Shown: positions 25,135 through 34,435 of the stretch, piece by piece
Numbering within the stretch: the first letter of the stretch is position 1
Layout: every line of letters starts with the position of its first letter
Origin: Corynebacterium bouchesdurhonense
GTDB taxonomy: Bacteria; Actinomycetota; Actinomycetes; Mycobacteriales; Mycobacteriaceae
Direction: 5' to 3'
DNA: 64,000 nucleotides
Assembly: GCF_900078305.2 (NCBI RefSeq)
Contig: NZ_LT546028.1
Span: 360,948 to 424,947, forward strand
Position numbers and translations under genes: made by a program
Notes under the pieces: generated by a model
What the model saw: only the letters and a program-made list of their open reading frames with translations
Databases searched by the model: none
What the model was told of the DNA's origin: nothing

Positions 25135-26967
25135 TTACCAAGCCCCCGCCGGCCAAGCCACCTGCGCACCCCGGCGCCCGAGGTCCGCGCCCGCCTCGAT
25201 CAAGCGCAAGGTGGTCTCGTCCAGGTAGCCCGAGGGGTCGCTGTCGATAGTCAGCGTCCGGCCCGGCCCGAGCGCGAAGCGCACGTTCTTTTTGAAGCGC
25301 TCCCAGCTCATCGGCTCGCGCGAGGTGCGCAGCAGCTCGTTGATCTCGGGCGTGCGCAGCGCCGCGCGCGCCTGCATGGCCATCTCGCGGTCCAGCCAGT
25401 CCGGCAGGCTGCGCAGGTCCACGGCGGAATCGGCCGCCTGCCACTCATCGGGCAGGTACTTGTCGTGGCCCACGCGCCCGTCGGGGTCGCGCGGCATGCG
25501 CGCCGCCAGCGGGTCCGCCAGCCCCATCGTGTCCAGGATGCGGGCATCAAGCGGGGAGTTCATCCCGGTCATGCCCAGGTTGATCCAGTACGCCGTCACC
25601 CCCAGGTGCTGCAGGTCCGACTCCCCGTCGAAGCGGGGTCGCGGGTACCAGGTGTACTTCTCCGGGCTGCGCTGGAGGCGGGCGATGGCAATCTGCCCGT
25701 CGCCGTCCTCCATCGCCTTGGGCAGCACGGTGTCCCAGTCCGTCATCATGGGCATGGGCAGGAAATCCTCGGCGTACCGCGGCGGGTTTCCGGGCTCGCG
25801 GCCCACGGCGCGCGTCCAGAAATCGCGCTCGTCCACGATGCCCAGCGAGCCGTCCTCCAGGTGGTAGGTGGACTCGTCCACTGAGGGCGGGCGTGCCACC
25901 GCCAGCGCCGCCCACGCCACCACGGCCGCGCCCGCCAGCCCCGCCGCCCGGTTGTAGGGCACCGCCATCAGGGGAACCAGCAGCGCGAACAGCGGCAGCA
26001 GGAGCATGCGCCCGTGCATGAAGTCCCCGCCCACGCGCAGCACGTACAGCGCATGCGTCAGGGCGCACCCGAGGCAGACGAGGGCAATTGCTAATCGACG
26101 CCCCCGCATACCGCCACCCCGGTAGCCCCCGCGAAACAGCAGCGCACCCACAAGCACCGCGATGGCCAGCGGCACGTACACCCAGTGCGCGTCCACCAGG
26201 TCGCGCAGGTACGTCCACCCGGCGGACCAGTTGGACTCCGCGGCCGACTTGGCCACCGCCGTGTGCGGGGTGAGCAGGCCGTAGTAGCCCATGCGGAAAA
26301 TCTCGTACGCCGCCGGCACCGGCAGCGCGGCCGCGAGGATGCCTGGCGTCTTACGCGGCGTGGAGGCGATGAGCAGGATGCCGCACACCCCGCCGTAAAG
26401 GGCGAGCTCCGGGCGCACCAGCCAGGACAGGCCGCACCAAAATGCAAGGAGGTAGCCCGGCGGCGGCACGGCGCGCCGCGCCGGCGTGGCCCACTCCACC
26501 ATGAGCGCCCACCACACGGCCAGCCAGAACAGGGCGAGGCCCCACTCCAGGCCCGAGGTGGCAAAGTCGCGCGCCGGCGGCAGCGCCAGGTAGATGATGA
26601 TGCCGAAGGGGATCACCGGCGCCGTCCGGCGCAGGTTGTGCTGCCAGTACAAGCCGGAGGTGTAGGTGGCCAACGCCGCGGCGATCACCGTCAGCGTCAG
26701 GGCCAGCGCGGTGGCAACATCCTCTAGGCGCCCGCCCGTCGCCCAAGCCACGGCCGTGATCATGTATTGCCACAGCGTGGAGGTGTTGGCCTCGATGCGC
26801 TCGCCGGCGTTGAAGACGGGCCCGTTGCCGGCCAGCAGGTTGCGCACCGTGCGCAGGACGATCAGGCCGTCATCGCTCATCCCCCGGCGGGCCCACCCGC
26901 CCCAGAACGCGAACACGCCCGCCACCAGCGTTGCGGCTGTCAACGAGAGGCGGGCTTGGTTCTTCAC
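25135..26967 (-). CDS. aftB: Terminal beta-(1->2) arabinofuranosyltransferase AftB
   Basis: Encodes 610 residues: about ten membrane segments in the first 400 residues, then a soluble C-terminal domain. GT-C fold; the acidic early loop RRGMSDDGLIVLRTV near residues 28-42 is the likely catalytic region. AftB adds the terminal arabinofuranose of arabinogalactan from decaprenyl-phosphoryl-arabinose. The place between mycolyltransferase and ubiA matches Rv3805c. A variant of the dispersed motif at 26090 encodes RRLAI. Confidence 0.88.
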   Translation of the reverse strand: MKNQARLSLTAATLVAGVFAFWGGWARRGMSDDGLIVLRTVRNLLAGNGPVFNAGERIEANTSTLWQYMITAVAWATGGRLEDVATALALTLTVIAAALATYTSGLYWQHNLRRTAPVIPFGIIIYLALPPARDFATSGLEWGLALFWLAVWWALMVEWATPARRAVPPPGYLLAFWCGLSWLVRPELALYGGVCGILLIASTPRKTPGILAAALPVPAAYEIFRMGYYGLLTPHTAVAKSAAESNWSAGWTYLRDLVDAHWVYVPLAIAVLVGALLFRGGYRGGGMRGRRLAIALVCLGCALTHALYVLRVGGDFMHGRMLLLPLFALLVPLMAVPYNRAAGLAGAAVVAWAALAVARPPSVDESTYHLEDGSLGIVDERDFWTRAVGREPGNPPRYAEDFLPMPMMTDWDTVLPKAMEDGDGQIAIARLQRSPEKYTWYPRPRFDGESDLQHLGVTAYWINLGMTGMNSPLDARILDTMGLADPLAARMPRDPDGRVGHDKYLPDEWQAADSAVDLRSLPDWLDREMAMQARAALRTPEINELLRTSREPMSWERFKKNVRFALGPGRTLTIDSDPSGYLDETTLRLIEAGADLGRRGAQVAWPAGAW

Positions 26968-27003
26968 CCGGAAGATACTACTTCCCTACAGGCGGGGGGA
27001 GGC

Positions 27004-27981
27004 CTACCAGCCCATGGCCGGCACCACGTACACGGCCATGGTGATGCAGAGGATCCAGCCCAGCGCGAGCAGCTGCAGGACGCGGTCCTCCAGGGCGATC
27101 TCGTCCGGGGCGCCGGCGTGGCCGCCGTCCACCTCGGCGGCGTAGCGCAGGATGGCGATGACGAACGGCACCATCGACACCTGGTACCAGATGGCGGCGG
27201 CGCCCCCGGTGGCGTCGGAAAGCTCGAAGCCCCACAGCGCGTAGCAGATCACCACCGCGGTGGCGGACAGCGTCCAGACGAACCGCAGGTAGGTCTCGGA
27301 GTAGCCCTCCAGAGCGCGGCGGATCTTGGCGCCAGTCTCCTTAGCCAGGAGCAGCTCGGCGTAGCGCTTGCCCGAGGCCATGAACAGGGAGCCGAACGCG
27401 GCCACCAGCAGGAACCATTGGGACAGGGCGATGCCTGCCGCCACGCCACCGGCCATGGTGCGCAGCATGAAGCCGCTGGACACCAGCGCGATGTCGATCA
27501 CCGGGATGTGCTTCCAGCCGAAGCAGTAGCCCAGCTGCAGCGCGATGTAGATGCCAATCACGCCCGCCAGCGCTGGGCCGTCCGTGGCCAGGAAGGACAG
27601 GCCGATGGCAAGCGCGATGAGGATCAGCGCCATGGCGTACGCGAGGTTGATCGGCAGCATGCCGGAGGCGATCGGGCGGAAGCGCTTGGTGGGGTGCTCG
27701 CGGTCCGACTCCACGTCGCGCGCGTCATTGATCAGGTAGATCGAGGAGGCGCCGAAGCAGAACACCACGAACGCGAGCAGGATGTCCACGGCCGTGCGGG
27801 ACGTGAAGGCGTCCATGCCAGCGGCGAGCGGCGCCGCCAGCACCAGGACGTTCTTGACCCACTGCTTCGGGCGCAGGCCCTTGATCATGGCGTCCGGCAG
27901 GTTCTTCGGCGGTGTCTTCTTCCGCGGCACATCCACGCCCTCGGTGTGGGGCTCGGGTTTGAGGAAGGGTTCCTGCGTCAC
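27004..27981 (-). CDS. ubiA: Decaprenyl-phosphate phosphoribosyltransferase UbiA
   Basis: Encodes 325 residues with about nine membrane helices. The prenyltransferase Asp motifs are NDARDVESDREHPTKRFRP near residue 85 and a second one near DIALVSSGF. It makes decaprenyl-phosphoryl-5-phosphoribose, the first step to the arabinose donor of arabinogalactan. It overlaps the PAP2 gene by 4 nt. Ortholog of Rv3806c. Confidence 0.94.
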   Translation of the reverse strand: MTQEPFLKPEPHTEGVDVPRKKTPPKNLPDAMIKGLRPKQWVKNVLVLAAPLAAGMDAFTSRTAVDILLAFVVFCFGASSIYLINDARDVESDREHPTKRFRPIASGMLPINLAYAMALILIALAIGLSFLATDGPALAGVIGIYIALQLGYCFGWKHIPVIDIALVSSGFMLRTMAGGVAAGIALSQWFLLVAAFGSLFMASGKRYAELLLAKETGAKIRRALEGYSETYLRFVWTLSATAVVICYALWGFELSDATGGAAAIWYQVSMVPFVIAILRYAAEVDGGHAGAPDEIALEDRVLQLLALGWILCITMAVYVVPAMGW

Positions 27982-28502
27982 GAGATCCGCCTTTCCGCCG
28001 AGGTGGCAAGCTTCGCCGCGCCCGCCCCCAGCGCGGCACCGGCGAGGGTGTCCGTGGGGTAATGCACGCCGAGCACGTTACGCGAGAGCATCATCACCGG
28101 CACCAGCAGCCACGGCCACTTCTTGCCCGTGATGTCCGCCAGGTGCACCGCGGCCGCAGCCGTGTTCGCAGCGTGCGAGGAGGGGAAAGACAGCTGCGAG
28201 GGCGTCTTCACGCCGATCTTCACGCGCTCGTCATTCGGCCGCGGGCGCCGCACGATGCGCTTGAGCACCACGGTCGCCGCGTGCGCGGCGAAGGTGCCAG
28301 CGCCCAGGGCGAGCCACTTCGAGCGCCGTTGCTTATCGACGCTCGCGCCCACCACAGCGACCCCCAACCACCCAAGGTCGTGCTCGCCGAAATGGCTCAG
28401 CGTGCGCGCCGCCTTCGCCGCGGTGGGCGAGTAGAGCGCGTCCTGGATCGCAACCAGCAGGTCGGCTTCCTTACTGGGCTTGACGGGCTTACTGGGCATC
28501 AA
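27978..28502 (-). CDS. PAP2-family phosphatase of the arabinogalactan locus
   Basis: Encodes 174 residues with the three PAP2 motifs: KRIVRRPRP near residue 80, PSSHAANTAA near 108, and SRNVLGVHYPTD near 140. Position between ubiA and glfT2 (4-nt and 14-nt overlaps) matches Rv3807c, thought to remove the 5-phosphate from decaprenyl-phosphoryl-phosphoribose. Integral membrane protein. A copy of the dispersed motif at 28331 encodes ASVDKQ here, not LVDA, so a third reading frame is used. Confidence 0.85.
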   Translation of the reverse strand: MMPSKPVKPSKEADLLVAIQDALYSPTAAKAARTLSHFGEHDLGWLGVAVVGASVDKQRRSKWLALGAGTFAAHAATVVLKRIVRRPRPNDERVKIGVKTPSQLSFPSSHAANTAAAAVHLADITGKKWPWLLVPVMMLSRNVLGVHYPTDTLAGAALGAGAAKLATSAERRIS

Positions 28503-30441
28503 AGACCCTCCCCCAGTTCTCGCGGCTGGTCAGCTCGGGCATCGCAGCCCTGTACTCGCGCTGCAGCTCGGGCCACCGCTGCTTGATCTGCTCCTGCAGC
28601 TCCTTCGTCTGCTTCAGCAGGTCGTCGGCCAGCTGCTTGTCGCGCTTGCGGAACGCCACCCCAGTGCCGCCGGCGGTGGACACCGTGGCCGAGTCAATCC
28701 GCGCGAGCGTGAACCAGCGGGCCTCGTCCGCCGTCAAGTTGAGCTGCGGGGCGTCCCAGTGGGCCCGGTCCTCCACCTTGCGCTGGTGCAGCAACGCCTT
28801 CGCCGCCCAGGGCAGCTTCTTCACCTTGGCCAGGCGGCCCCCGATGTCGCGGGTGGGCACGCCCGGCGCGCCGGTGGGCGCCGGCAGGTCGGCGGCGCTC
28901 GGGACCACCTGCGCGTCCGGGTAGTCCTTGCGGATGGCCTGCACCTTGGGGAGCGTGGTCTCGAGGACGTCGAAAAGCTTGCCCGGGCCGGCGAGGAAGT
29001 CGCGCATCGCCTCCACCTGGATGGCCATGGTGGAGTACTCCATGCACATGATGTGCTTGTGCGTGCTCTTCAGCATGTTCTTCAGAATGCCGTCCGGCTG
29101 CTCCGGGCCGTAGACGGAGGCCACGATCAGGCGGTTGCGGGTGTGGAAGTACGCCTGCCAGTCAATCGCGTCGTCCTTGTCCGCCCACGCCATGTGCCAG
29201 ATGGCCACGCCGGGCCAGGTCACCGTGGGGAAGCCGGCGGCCTTGGCGCGCAGGGCGTACTCCGTGTCGTCCCACTTGATAAACAGCGGCAGCGGCAGGC
29301 CCAGCTTCTCCGCCACCACGCGGGGGAAGAGGTTCATCCACCAGCCGTTGTAGTCCACGTCCACGCGGCGGTGCAGCGCGCGCGAGGTGGTCTTGCGCGG
29401 GTCCATCTGCTCCTCGCGGGTGCCGGTGTAGCCCAGGGGGTAGCGGGCGAAGTCGTGGTCGTACACCGCGTGCGGCGCCGCGCCCCACATGAAGGTGGCC
29501 GGGTCCACGGCCTCGCCGGTGGTGCGCAGCTGCGAACGGTCCTGCAGGTTCAGCATCTGCCCACCTACCAGGATCGGGTGCTTGGCGTAGCGCGCCGCCT
29601 GCACCGCACGCACGATGGAGTCCGGCTCGATGGCAATGTCGTCGTCCATGTAGAGGATGAACGGGGCGTCGGTGTGCTCCAGCGCCTCGTACATGATGCG
29701 GGAGTAGCCGCCGGAGCCGCCCAGGTTGCCCTGCGGGAAGATGCGCAACCGGCCCTCCAGGTTGGCCTCCGCCTCGGCGAAGTCCGGCAGGTCCGCCGGG
29801 TGCTGGTTGCCCTGGTCCGGCATCAACACGTCGCTGATGCGCTCGAGCACGTACGGGTCCTCGGCCAGGGCGTGCAGCGCGTTGACTGCGTCGCGCGGGC
29901 GGTTGAAGGTGGGGATGCCCACGGCCACGCGGGCGGGCTGGGGCGGGACCCGGGTGGCGTCGGCAAGCACCTGCTCCCCCGGCAGCTGGGGAGCGCACCA
30001 CGCGGCGTCGGTGATGCGCGCGTCGGTCTCGGCGGTGATGTCGAACCACAGCCAGCCGCCGTCCTCGAAGTTGGCCAGCTTCAGCGGGATCTCCACCTGC
30101 TGGTCCGCCACCTCGAAGCTGTCCACGGCGACGCGGGTGCCGTCGTGCTTCGAGCGGTAAACGGAGATAGTGGCGGCGCCCTCGACCTGCATGGCCAGCA
30201 CCACCGTGTCCAGCTGGGACCAGCGGCGCCAGTAGCTGGCCGGGAACGCGTTGAAATAGGTTTCGAAGCTCACCTCGTTGCCGGCCGGGACGGTCAGGCT
30301 TGTGCGGTCCGGCCAGCTCAGACGCTGCTTGTTGTGCTCCGCCTCGATGAGGTAGAGCATCCGTACGTCATGCGGCTCGCCCTTCTTGGGCAGCAGGACG
30401 CGCTGCAGCTTTTCGACGGCAAGCGTGTTCGATGTATCCAC
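28489..30441 (-). CDS. glfT2: Galactofuranosyltransferase GlfT2
   Basis: Encodes 650 residues from GTG 30441 (VDTSNTLAVEKLQ). GT2 fold: RVAVGIPTFNRPRDA near residue 165, the metal-binding FILYMDDDIAI near 265 and WWMNLFPR plus KWDDTEYALRA near 375-395. A beta-sandwich N-terminal domain precedes it. It polymerises the galactan of arabinogalactan from UDP-galactofuranose, supplied by Glf 9 kb away. Leads the minus-strand operon glfT2-PAP2-ubiA-aftB. Motif variants at 28967, 29957 and 30408. Confidence 0.95.
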   Translation of the reverse strand: MDTSNTLAVEKLQRVLLPKKGEPHDVRMLYLIEAEHNKQRLSWPDRTSLTVPAGNEVSFETYFNAFPASYWRRWSQLDTVVLAMQVEGAATISVYRSKHDGTRVAVDSFEVADQQVEIPLKLANFEDGGWLWFDITAETDARITDAAWCAPQLPGEQVLADATRVPPQPARVAVGIPTFNRPRDAVNALHALAEDPYVLERISDVLMPDQGNQHPADLPDFAEAEANLEGRLRIFPQGNLGGSGGYSRIMYEALEHTDAPFILYMDDDIAIEPDSIVRAVQAARYAKHPILVGGQMLNLQDRSQLRTTGEAVDPATFMWGAAPHAVYDHDFARYPLGYTGTREEQMDPRKTTSRALHRRVDVDYNGWWMNLFPRVVAEKLGLPLPLFIKWDDTEYALRAKAAGFPTVTWPGVAIWHMAWADKDDAIDWQAYFHTRNRLIVASVYGPEQPDGILKNMLKSTHKHIMCMEYSTMAIQVEAMRDFLAGPGKLFDVLETTLPKVQAIRKDYPDAQVVPSAADLPAPTGAPGVPTRDIGGRLAKVKKLPWAAKALLHQRKVEDRAHWDAPQLNLTADEARWFTLARIDSATVSTAGGTGVAFRKRDKQLADDLLKQTKELQEQIKQRWPELQREYRAAMPELTSRENWGRVFDAQ

Positions 30442-30770
30442 AGCGCCTAAGCGTAACGGTTCGGCCAGGGAATCTTTGTCTGGCTCGCGGCTTGGCGGGG
30501 CGGGAGGTGCCGGTGCAACGCGAAGTTCCGGTGCGGCGAAATAGTAAAAATAGTAAAGAGTAGTAACGGGTCTGTGATGGCGGACACATGGCGGCCAACA
30601 GCATTCCGGCGATCGGCGGCAGCTTTTCCGCTCCGCGATGATGGCTTTCTTCACCGCAGGACCTGACCTGGGTTTTCGACATTTTGAAAGCCATCTGCTT
30701 GGCATTTTGAAACGGGTTTGGTTGGCGTTTGGGAATGTGGGGGGAGGGCGAGCGTCGGTAAGCAAACGCC
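30442..30770. promoter_or_regulatory. Region upstream of glfT2
   Basis: About 330 bases without a gene. A TTACTA-rich tract (30543-30565 on plus: AATAGTAAAAATAGTAAAG) stands out as AT-rich and is the best candidate for the glfT2 promoter. A 10-bp direct repeat CATTTTGAAA occurs at 30680 and 30703. A one-mismatch dispersed motif (30752-30763) ends 7 bp from the stop of the decayed antiporter frame. Confidence 0.45.
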
Positions 30771-31254
30771 CTAGCGAGGCCGTCGAGGAGGCGCTAACGC
30801 GTCGCGCTCGGCGGCGAAGACCATGGCGTCGAGTTCGGCGAGCACGGCGTCGACGTCCGCGGGGGTGTAGCGGCGCTCGCTGCGGGCCTGCTCCAGCTCA
30901 GTGGTCGCCGCGGCCAGGGCCATATTCTGCACCTCGATCGCGGCGGCGCAGGCGCGCTCGAATGCTTTCCGACGTTCGCGTGACCCCTCCGGGCCCACGT
31001 GGCGGCGCTCGGCCAGCGCGTCGAGCCACTCCTGCACCATGAAGTAGGACTCCGGCGCGAGCGTGGGGCCGTGCTCTTGGACGGTGCGGCGCGCGGCCTC
31101 GTACGCGCGCTCGTTGAGCTCGGCACTGACCCTGCCACCGTCAGCATCCGGGCCGGCGTCGAGGTTGAGCTGGCGAACGAGCCACGGCAGCAGCAGCCCG
31201 GGGGTCACCATGGTGAAGGTGAGCACGCTCAGCGCGATGACGGAAAGCTCGTGG

Positions 31255-31449
31255 TATGCCTGTTTGCGGGGGGGAGCGCCCCCGCCCCCGCCCCCGGGCT
31301 CCCTGGGTCCCAAACCGGCATATTCGCCCAAACAGGCATATTCGTCGGAGGGGTCGCGGACTCCAAATAGGCATATCCGCAGGTCAGTTTTCGCGGAGCG
31401 CCAATATGCCTGTTTGGAATATGCCTGTTTGCGGGAATATGCCTGTTTG
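31255..31449. repeat. Intergenic repeat element, copy 1 (AATATGCCTGTTTG units)
   Basis: Seven 12-14 nt units. One reads forward at 31255. Three read in reverse (CAAACAGGCATATT type) at 31311, 31329 and 31364. Three forward units follow at 31403, 31418 and 31436. Between the reverse and forward blocks lies a small hairpin, CCGC-AGGTCAGTTTTC-GCGG. The whole could fold into a long branched stem. A related copy lies at 55776-55895. It sits exactly where homology to the antiporter C-terminus begins. Confidence 0.85.
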
Positions 31450-31538
31450 TGGGGGGGAGTACCCGCCACCCCGCCCCGGCCCCGCCCGGCCCCGCCCCAG
31501 CCGCGCCCCTCCAAGAAAACCCCGGCAACAGGCTTCGC

Positions 31539-31735
31539 TTACCGGCGTCCCAACAACGCCACCCCCGGCGGCCGCGTCTCGCCCGGCCCGCGCTCCAGGC
31601 CCCAGGCCGTCAGCTCGGCCAGCAGCGGGTCGCGGGGCATGAGAGCGTGCCGGGGCGCGTAGCCGTCGTACCACTCGGCCACGTTGATATTGGCCACGTC
31701 CGCGCCGTCCACCGCCGTCAGCTTTGATGCGGAAT
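31539..31735 (-). pseudogene. Unrecognised 3' gene fragment inside the decayed antiporter
   Basis: The minus-strand frame reads KLTAVDGADVANINVAEWYD and then YAPRHALMPRDPLLAEL, ending GRR with a TAA at 31539. It looks like the C-terminal 60 or so residues of a real soluble protein, not of the antiporter. I do not recognise the family. The stop codon sits in a degenerate copy of the dispersed motif (31537), as in two intact genes of this window. Confidence 0.45.
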
Positions 31736-32174
31736 TAGGGGTGACCACCCGAGTAGCAGAATTTGAGGGCACCGTCGCGGAAGTCGACCTCCCCGCCGGC
31801 GACGAGCGCGGCCATCGCCACGTTGAAGGCCACGATGGACGCCGCGTCGGTAAACAGGCCCTCCGTCTGGAGTGTGCCCGTGATGCGCTTCGGGATGCCG
31901 GCCGGGCCCGCAACCGCGTCCACCGCCACCGGGTCCGGCGGGGCGATCGCCGCGGCCAGCACCATCGCCGCCGCAATCCCGATGCCGGGCATCAGCCACA
32001 TCGCCGTGGCCGTCAGCGCGGCGATAGTGAGGAAGACCAGCGCCACCGACATGACCAGCACCACGTGCGCTCGCCAACGGCGGAGGCGAAAACGGTGGCG
32101 AGGACCAAGCCGATGATTGTCAGGAAAACTGTCACCGGCACAGTGTAGGGCGGGCGGCGGTTGCCGCCACGCGA

Positions 32175-32186
32175 GCGTCGAAAAGC
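32175..32186 (-). repeat. Dispersed motif copy just downstream of pcaJ
   Basis: GCGTCGAAAAGC is followed by GAAAGCCCC and lies 8 nt beyond the pcaJ stop (TAG complement at 32195). The copy is non-coding, placed where a terminator would be. Confidence 0.8.
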
Positions 32187-32194
32187 GAAAGCCC

Positions 32195-32833
32195 CTAGAC
32201 AGCAACCTCAAACGGCGCCTCGGTGGCCTCGCGGACGGACTCCACCGTCTCGCCCGGCGCGACCTCCACCAGCGTGAGGCCCTGCTTCTCGTCCACGGTG
32301 AAGACGGCGAGGTTGGTGATGATCAGGTCCACGCACTTCGCGCCCGTGAGCGGCAGGCGACACTCGGCGAGCACCTTCGAGTCGCCGTGCTTGTTCACGT
32401 GCTCCATGAGCAGGATGACCTTCTTGGCGCCGTGGACCAGGTCCATCGCGCCGCCCATGCCCTTGACCATCTTGCCCGGGATCATCCAGTTGGCCAGGTC
32501 ACCGTACTGGGAGACTTCCATCGCGCCGAGCACCGCGACATCGATCGCGCGGGAGCGGATCATGCCGAAGCTTGTCGACGACCCGAAGAAGGACCCGCCC
32601 GACGCGACCGTGATGGTCTCCTTGCCGGCGTTGATAAGCTCGGGGTCCACCTCGTCGTCCTTGGGGTAAGGGCCGACGCCGAGGATGCCGTTCTCTGAGT
32701 GGAGAACCACCTCGATCCCCTCCGGCAGGTAGCCGGGGATCAGCGTGGGCATGCCGATGCCCAGGTTCACGTACTCCCCGTTTTGCAGCTCCTTGGCGGC
32801 GCGGGCCGCCATCTCGTTCCTGCTCCAAGCCAT
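32195..32833 (-). CDS. pcaJ: 3-oxoadipate CoA-transferase subunit B
   Basis: Encodes 212 residues. The catalytic Glu lies in [16 protein letters not shown] near residue 45, and [19 protein letters not shown] is typical of the beta subunit. With PcaI it moves CoA from succinyl-CoA to beta-ketoadipate. A succinyl-CoA:3-ketoacid transferase (ScoB) cannot be excluded from sequence alone, but the adjacent IclR regulator and thiolase favour the beta-ketoadipate pathway. Start overlaps the end of pcaI. Confidence 0.88.
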   Translation of the reverse strand: MAWSRNEMAARAAKELQNGEYVNLGIGMPTLIPGYLPEGIEVVLHSENGILGVGPYPKDDEVDPELINAGKETITVASGGSFFGSSTSFGMIRSRAIDVAVLGAMEVSQYGDLANWMIPGKMVKGMGGAMDLVHGAKKVILLMEHVNKHGDSKVLAECRLPLTGAKCVDLIITNLAVFTVDEKQGLTLVEVAPGETVESVREATEAPFEVAV

Positions 32834-33576
32834 TACTCGCTCACCGTCCTGAATTCGATACCGGTCTCCTGCGGGCCGACCTCAACCACGCGGTCCACGT
32901 AGATGCCGGGGAGGTTCACCTCGGCCGCCGGGATCTCGTCCACCACTTCCTCCGCCTGCACGATGGTGATCTTGCCGCACACGGCGGCGTCCGGGTTGAA
33001 GTTCTGCGCGGTCTTGGCAAAGACGAGGTTGCCGTAGCGGTCCGCCCTGTGGGCGTGCACGAATGCGAAGTCCGGGTTGAGTGCCGTCTCCATGACGTAC
33101 TGCTCGCCGCCGAACTCGCGCAGCTCTTTGGGCTTGGAGTACTCGGCGATGGTGCCGTCCGGGTTGTAGCGCACCGGGATCTCGCCGGTGGCCAGCGGCG
33201 TGCCCACGCCTGCCTTGGTGTAGAAGGCGGGGATGCCGGCGCCGCCGGCGCGCATCCGCTCGGCGAGGGTGCCCTGCGGGGTGAACTCCACGGTGAGCTC
33301 GCCCTCGAGGTACTGGCGCGCGTACTCCTTGTTGGTGCCCAGGTAGGAGCCGATGGAGCGGGAGATGCGCTTGTCCGCCAGGAGGAGGCCGAGGCCGAAG
33401 CCGTCGGTGCCCAGGTTGTTGGAAATGATCGTCAGATCGCCGGCGCCCTGTGCGCGCAGGGCCTCGATGAGCTTGGCGGGGATGCCCACCAGGCCAAAGC
33501 CGCCCACGGCGATGGAGGCGCCGTCAAAGATGTCGGCCACCGCCTCCTCCGCAGAAGAAACCACCTTGTTAATCAT
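32833..33576 (-). CDS. pcaI: 3-oxoadipate CoA-transferase subunit A
   Basis: Encodes 247 residues. [17 protein letters not shown] near residue 25 is the CoA-transferase family I alpha-subunit signature, followed by [19 protein letters not shown] near 110. Forms an alpha2beta2-type complex with PcaJ. First gene of a two-gene unit divergent from pcaR; a 75-bp region between them should hold the operator. Confidence 0.9.
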   Translation of the reverse strand: MINKVVSSAEEAVADIFDGASIAVGGFGLVGIPAKLIEALRAQGAGDLTIISNNLGTDGFGLGLLLADKRISRSIGSYLGTNKEYARQYLEGELTVEFTPQGTLAERMRAGGAGIPAFYTKAGVGTPLATGEIPVRYNPDGTIAEYSKPKELREFGGEQYVMETALNPDFAFVHAHRADRYGNLVFAKTAQNFNPDAAVCGKITIVQAEEVVDEIPAAEVNLPGIYVDRVVEVGPQETGIEFRTVSE

Positions 33577-33651
33577 GTGGTCACCCTAACGCATGTGCGT
33601 CTGGCGTACAAGGGTTCACAAACCGAACTTCCGTGGGCTAGGCTCACACCC
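33577..33651. promoter_or_regulatory. Divergent pcaI/pcaR control region
   Basis: Only 75 bp separate the two starts. IclR regulators such as PcaR usually bind in such regions and respond to beta-ketoadipate. I see no clear palindrome and do not place the operator. Confidence 0.45.
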
Positions 33652-34425
33652 ATGACCGAACGTGACGTGCAACTCGTACAGAGCCTCAGCCGGGGCCTCG
33701 CCGTGATCCGCGCGTTCGACGCCGACCGCCCCCGCCAAACCCTCGCGCAAGTGGCGGAGGCCACCGGCCTGCCCCGCGCCACCACCAGGCGCTTCTTGCA
33801 CACCCTCATCAGCGAGGGCTTTGCGCTTACCGACGGCACCCTGTTCTGGCTCACCCCCAAAACCCTCGAACTCGGCTTCTCTTACCTCTCCAGCCTGGGG
33901 CTGCCCGCCATAGCGCAGCCGCACCTCGAGGCCCTGTCGCACGAGCTCAACGAGTCCTGCTCGGTCTCCGTGCTCGACGGCCCGGACGTGGTCTACGTGG
34001 CCCGCGCCGCCGCCAACCGCATCATGAGCGTGAACATCCCCATCGGCGCCCGCTTCCCCGCCTACGCCACGGCGATGGGCCGCGTACTGCTGGCCGGCCT
34101 GCCCGACGCCGAGCTTGAGGCCTACCTCGCCTCGGTGCCGCTCGCCCCCGTCACCCCGCTCACCGTGCACGACGCACCCACGCTCACCGGCATCGTCCGC
34201 GACGCGCGGCGGAACGGGTACAACGTGATCGACCAAGAGCTGGAGCTGGGGCTGCGCTCCGTGGCCTGCCCCATCACCAACGCCGCGGGCGAGACCGTCG
34301 CGGCCGTCAATGTGTCGGCCCCGGTGGCGGGATACGGGCTGGAAGATGTCGTCGACAAGCTCCTGCCCCCGCTACAGGCAACGGCGCGCGCGATCACGCG
34401 CGACGTGGAAACCGCCAACTTATAA
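33652..34425 (+). CDS. pcaR: IclR-family regulator PcaR
   Basis: Encodes 257 residues from ATG 33652. The N-terminal winged helix (QTLAQVAEATGLPRATTRRFLHTL, residues about 30-53) is followed by an IclR effector domain with GLRSVACPITNAAGE near 200. Divergent from pcaIJ and directly upstream of pcaF, so it most likely controls both in response to beta-ketoadipate. The longer upstream open frame has no support. Confidence 0.9.
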   Translation: MTERDVQLVQSLSRGLAVIRAFDADRPRQTLAQVAEATGLPRATTRRFLHTLISEGFALTDGTLFWLTPKTLELGFSYLSSLGLPAIAQPHLEALSHELNESCSVSVLDGPDVVYVARAAANRIMSVNIPIGARFPAYATAMGRVLLAGLPDAELEAYLASVPLAPVTPLTVHDAPTLTGIVRDARRNGYNVIDQELELGLRSVACPITNAAGETVAAVNVSAPVAGYGLEDVVDKLLPPLQATARAITRDVETANL

Positions 34426-34435
34426 GGAGAACACC

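Larger units (their letters stand above)
30771..32135 (-). pseudogene. Decayed Na+/H+ antiporter (NhaP-like), interrupted
   Basis: Three pieces are collinear with the intact antiporter at 36139-37743. An N-terminal piece (about 32135-32080: VTVFLTIIGLVLATVF ... GERT) lacks the following 55 or so residues. A core piece (about 32070-31735) contains IAPPDPVAVDAVAGPAG. A C-terminal piece (about 31255-30771) starts at HELSVIALSVLTFTM. The large middle is gone and replaced by an unrelated coding fragment and a repeat element. No full product is possible. The intact paralog lies 4 kb away, so one is a duplication or a replaced copy. Confidence 0.85.

Noticed and set aside
31255-31449. CRISPR array
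   Set aside because: Units occur in both orientations with irregular and near-zero spacing, and no cas genes are present.
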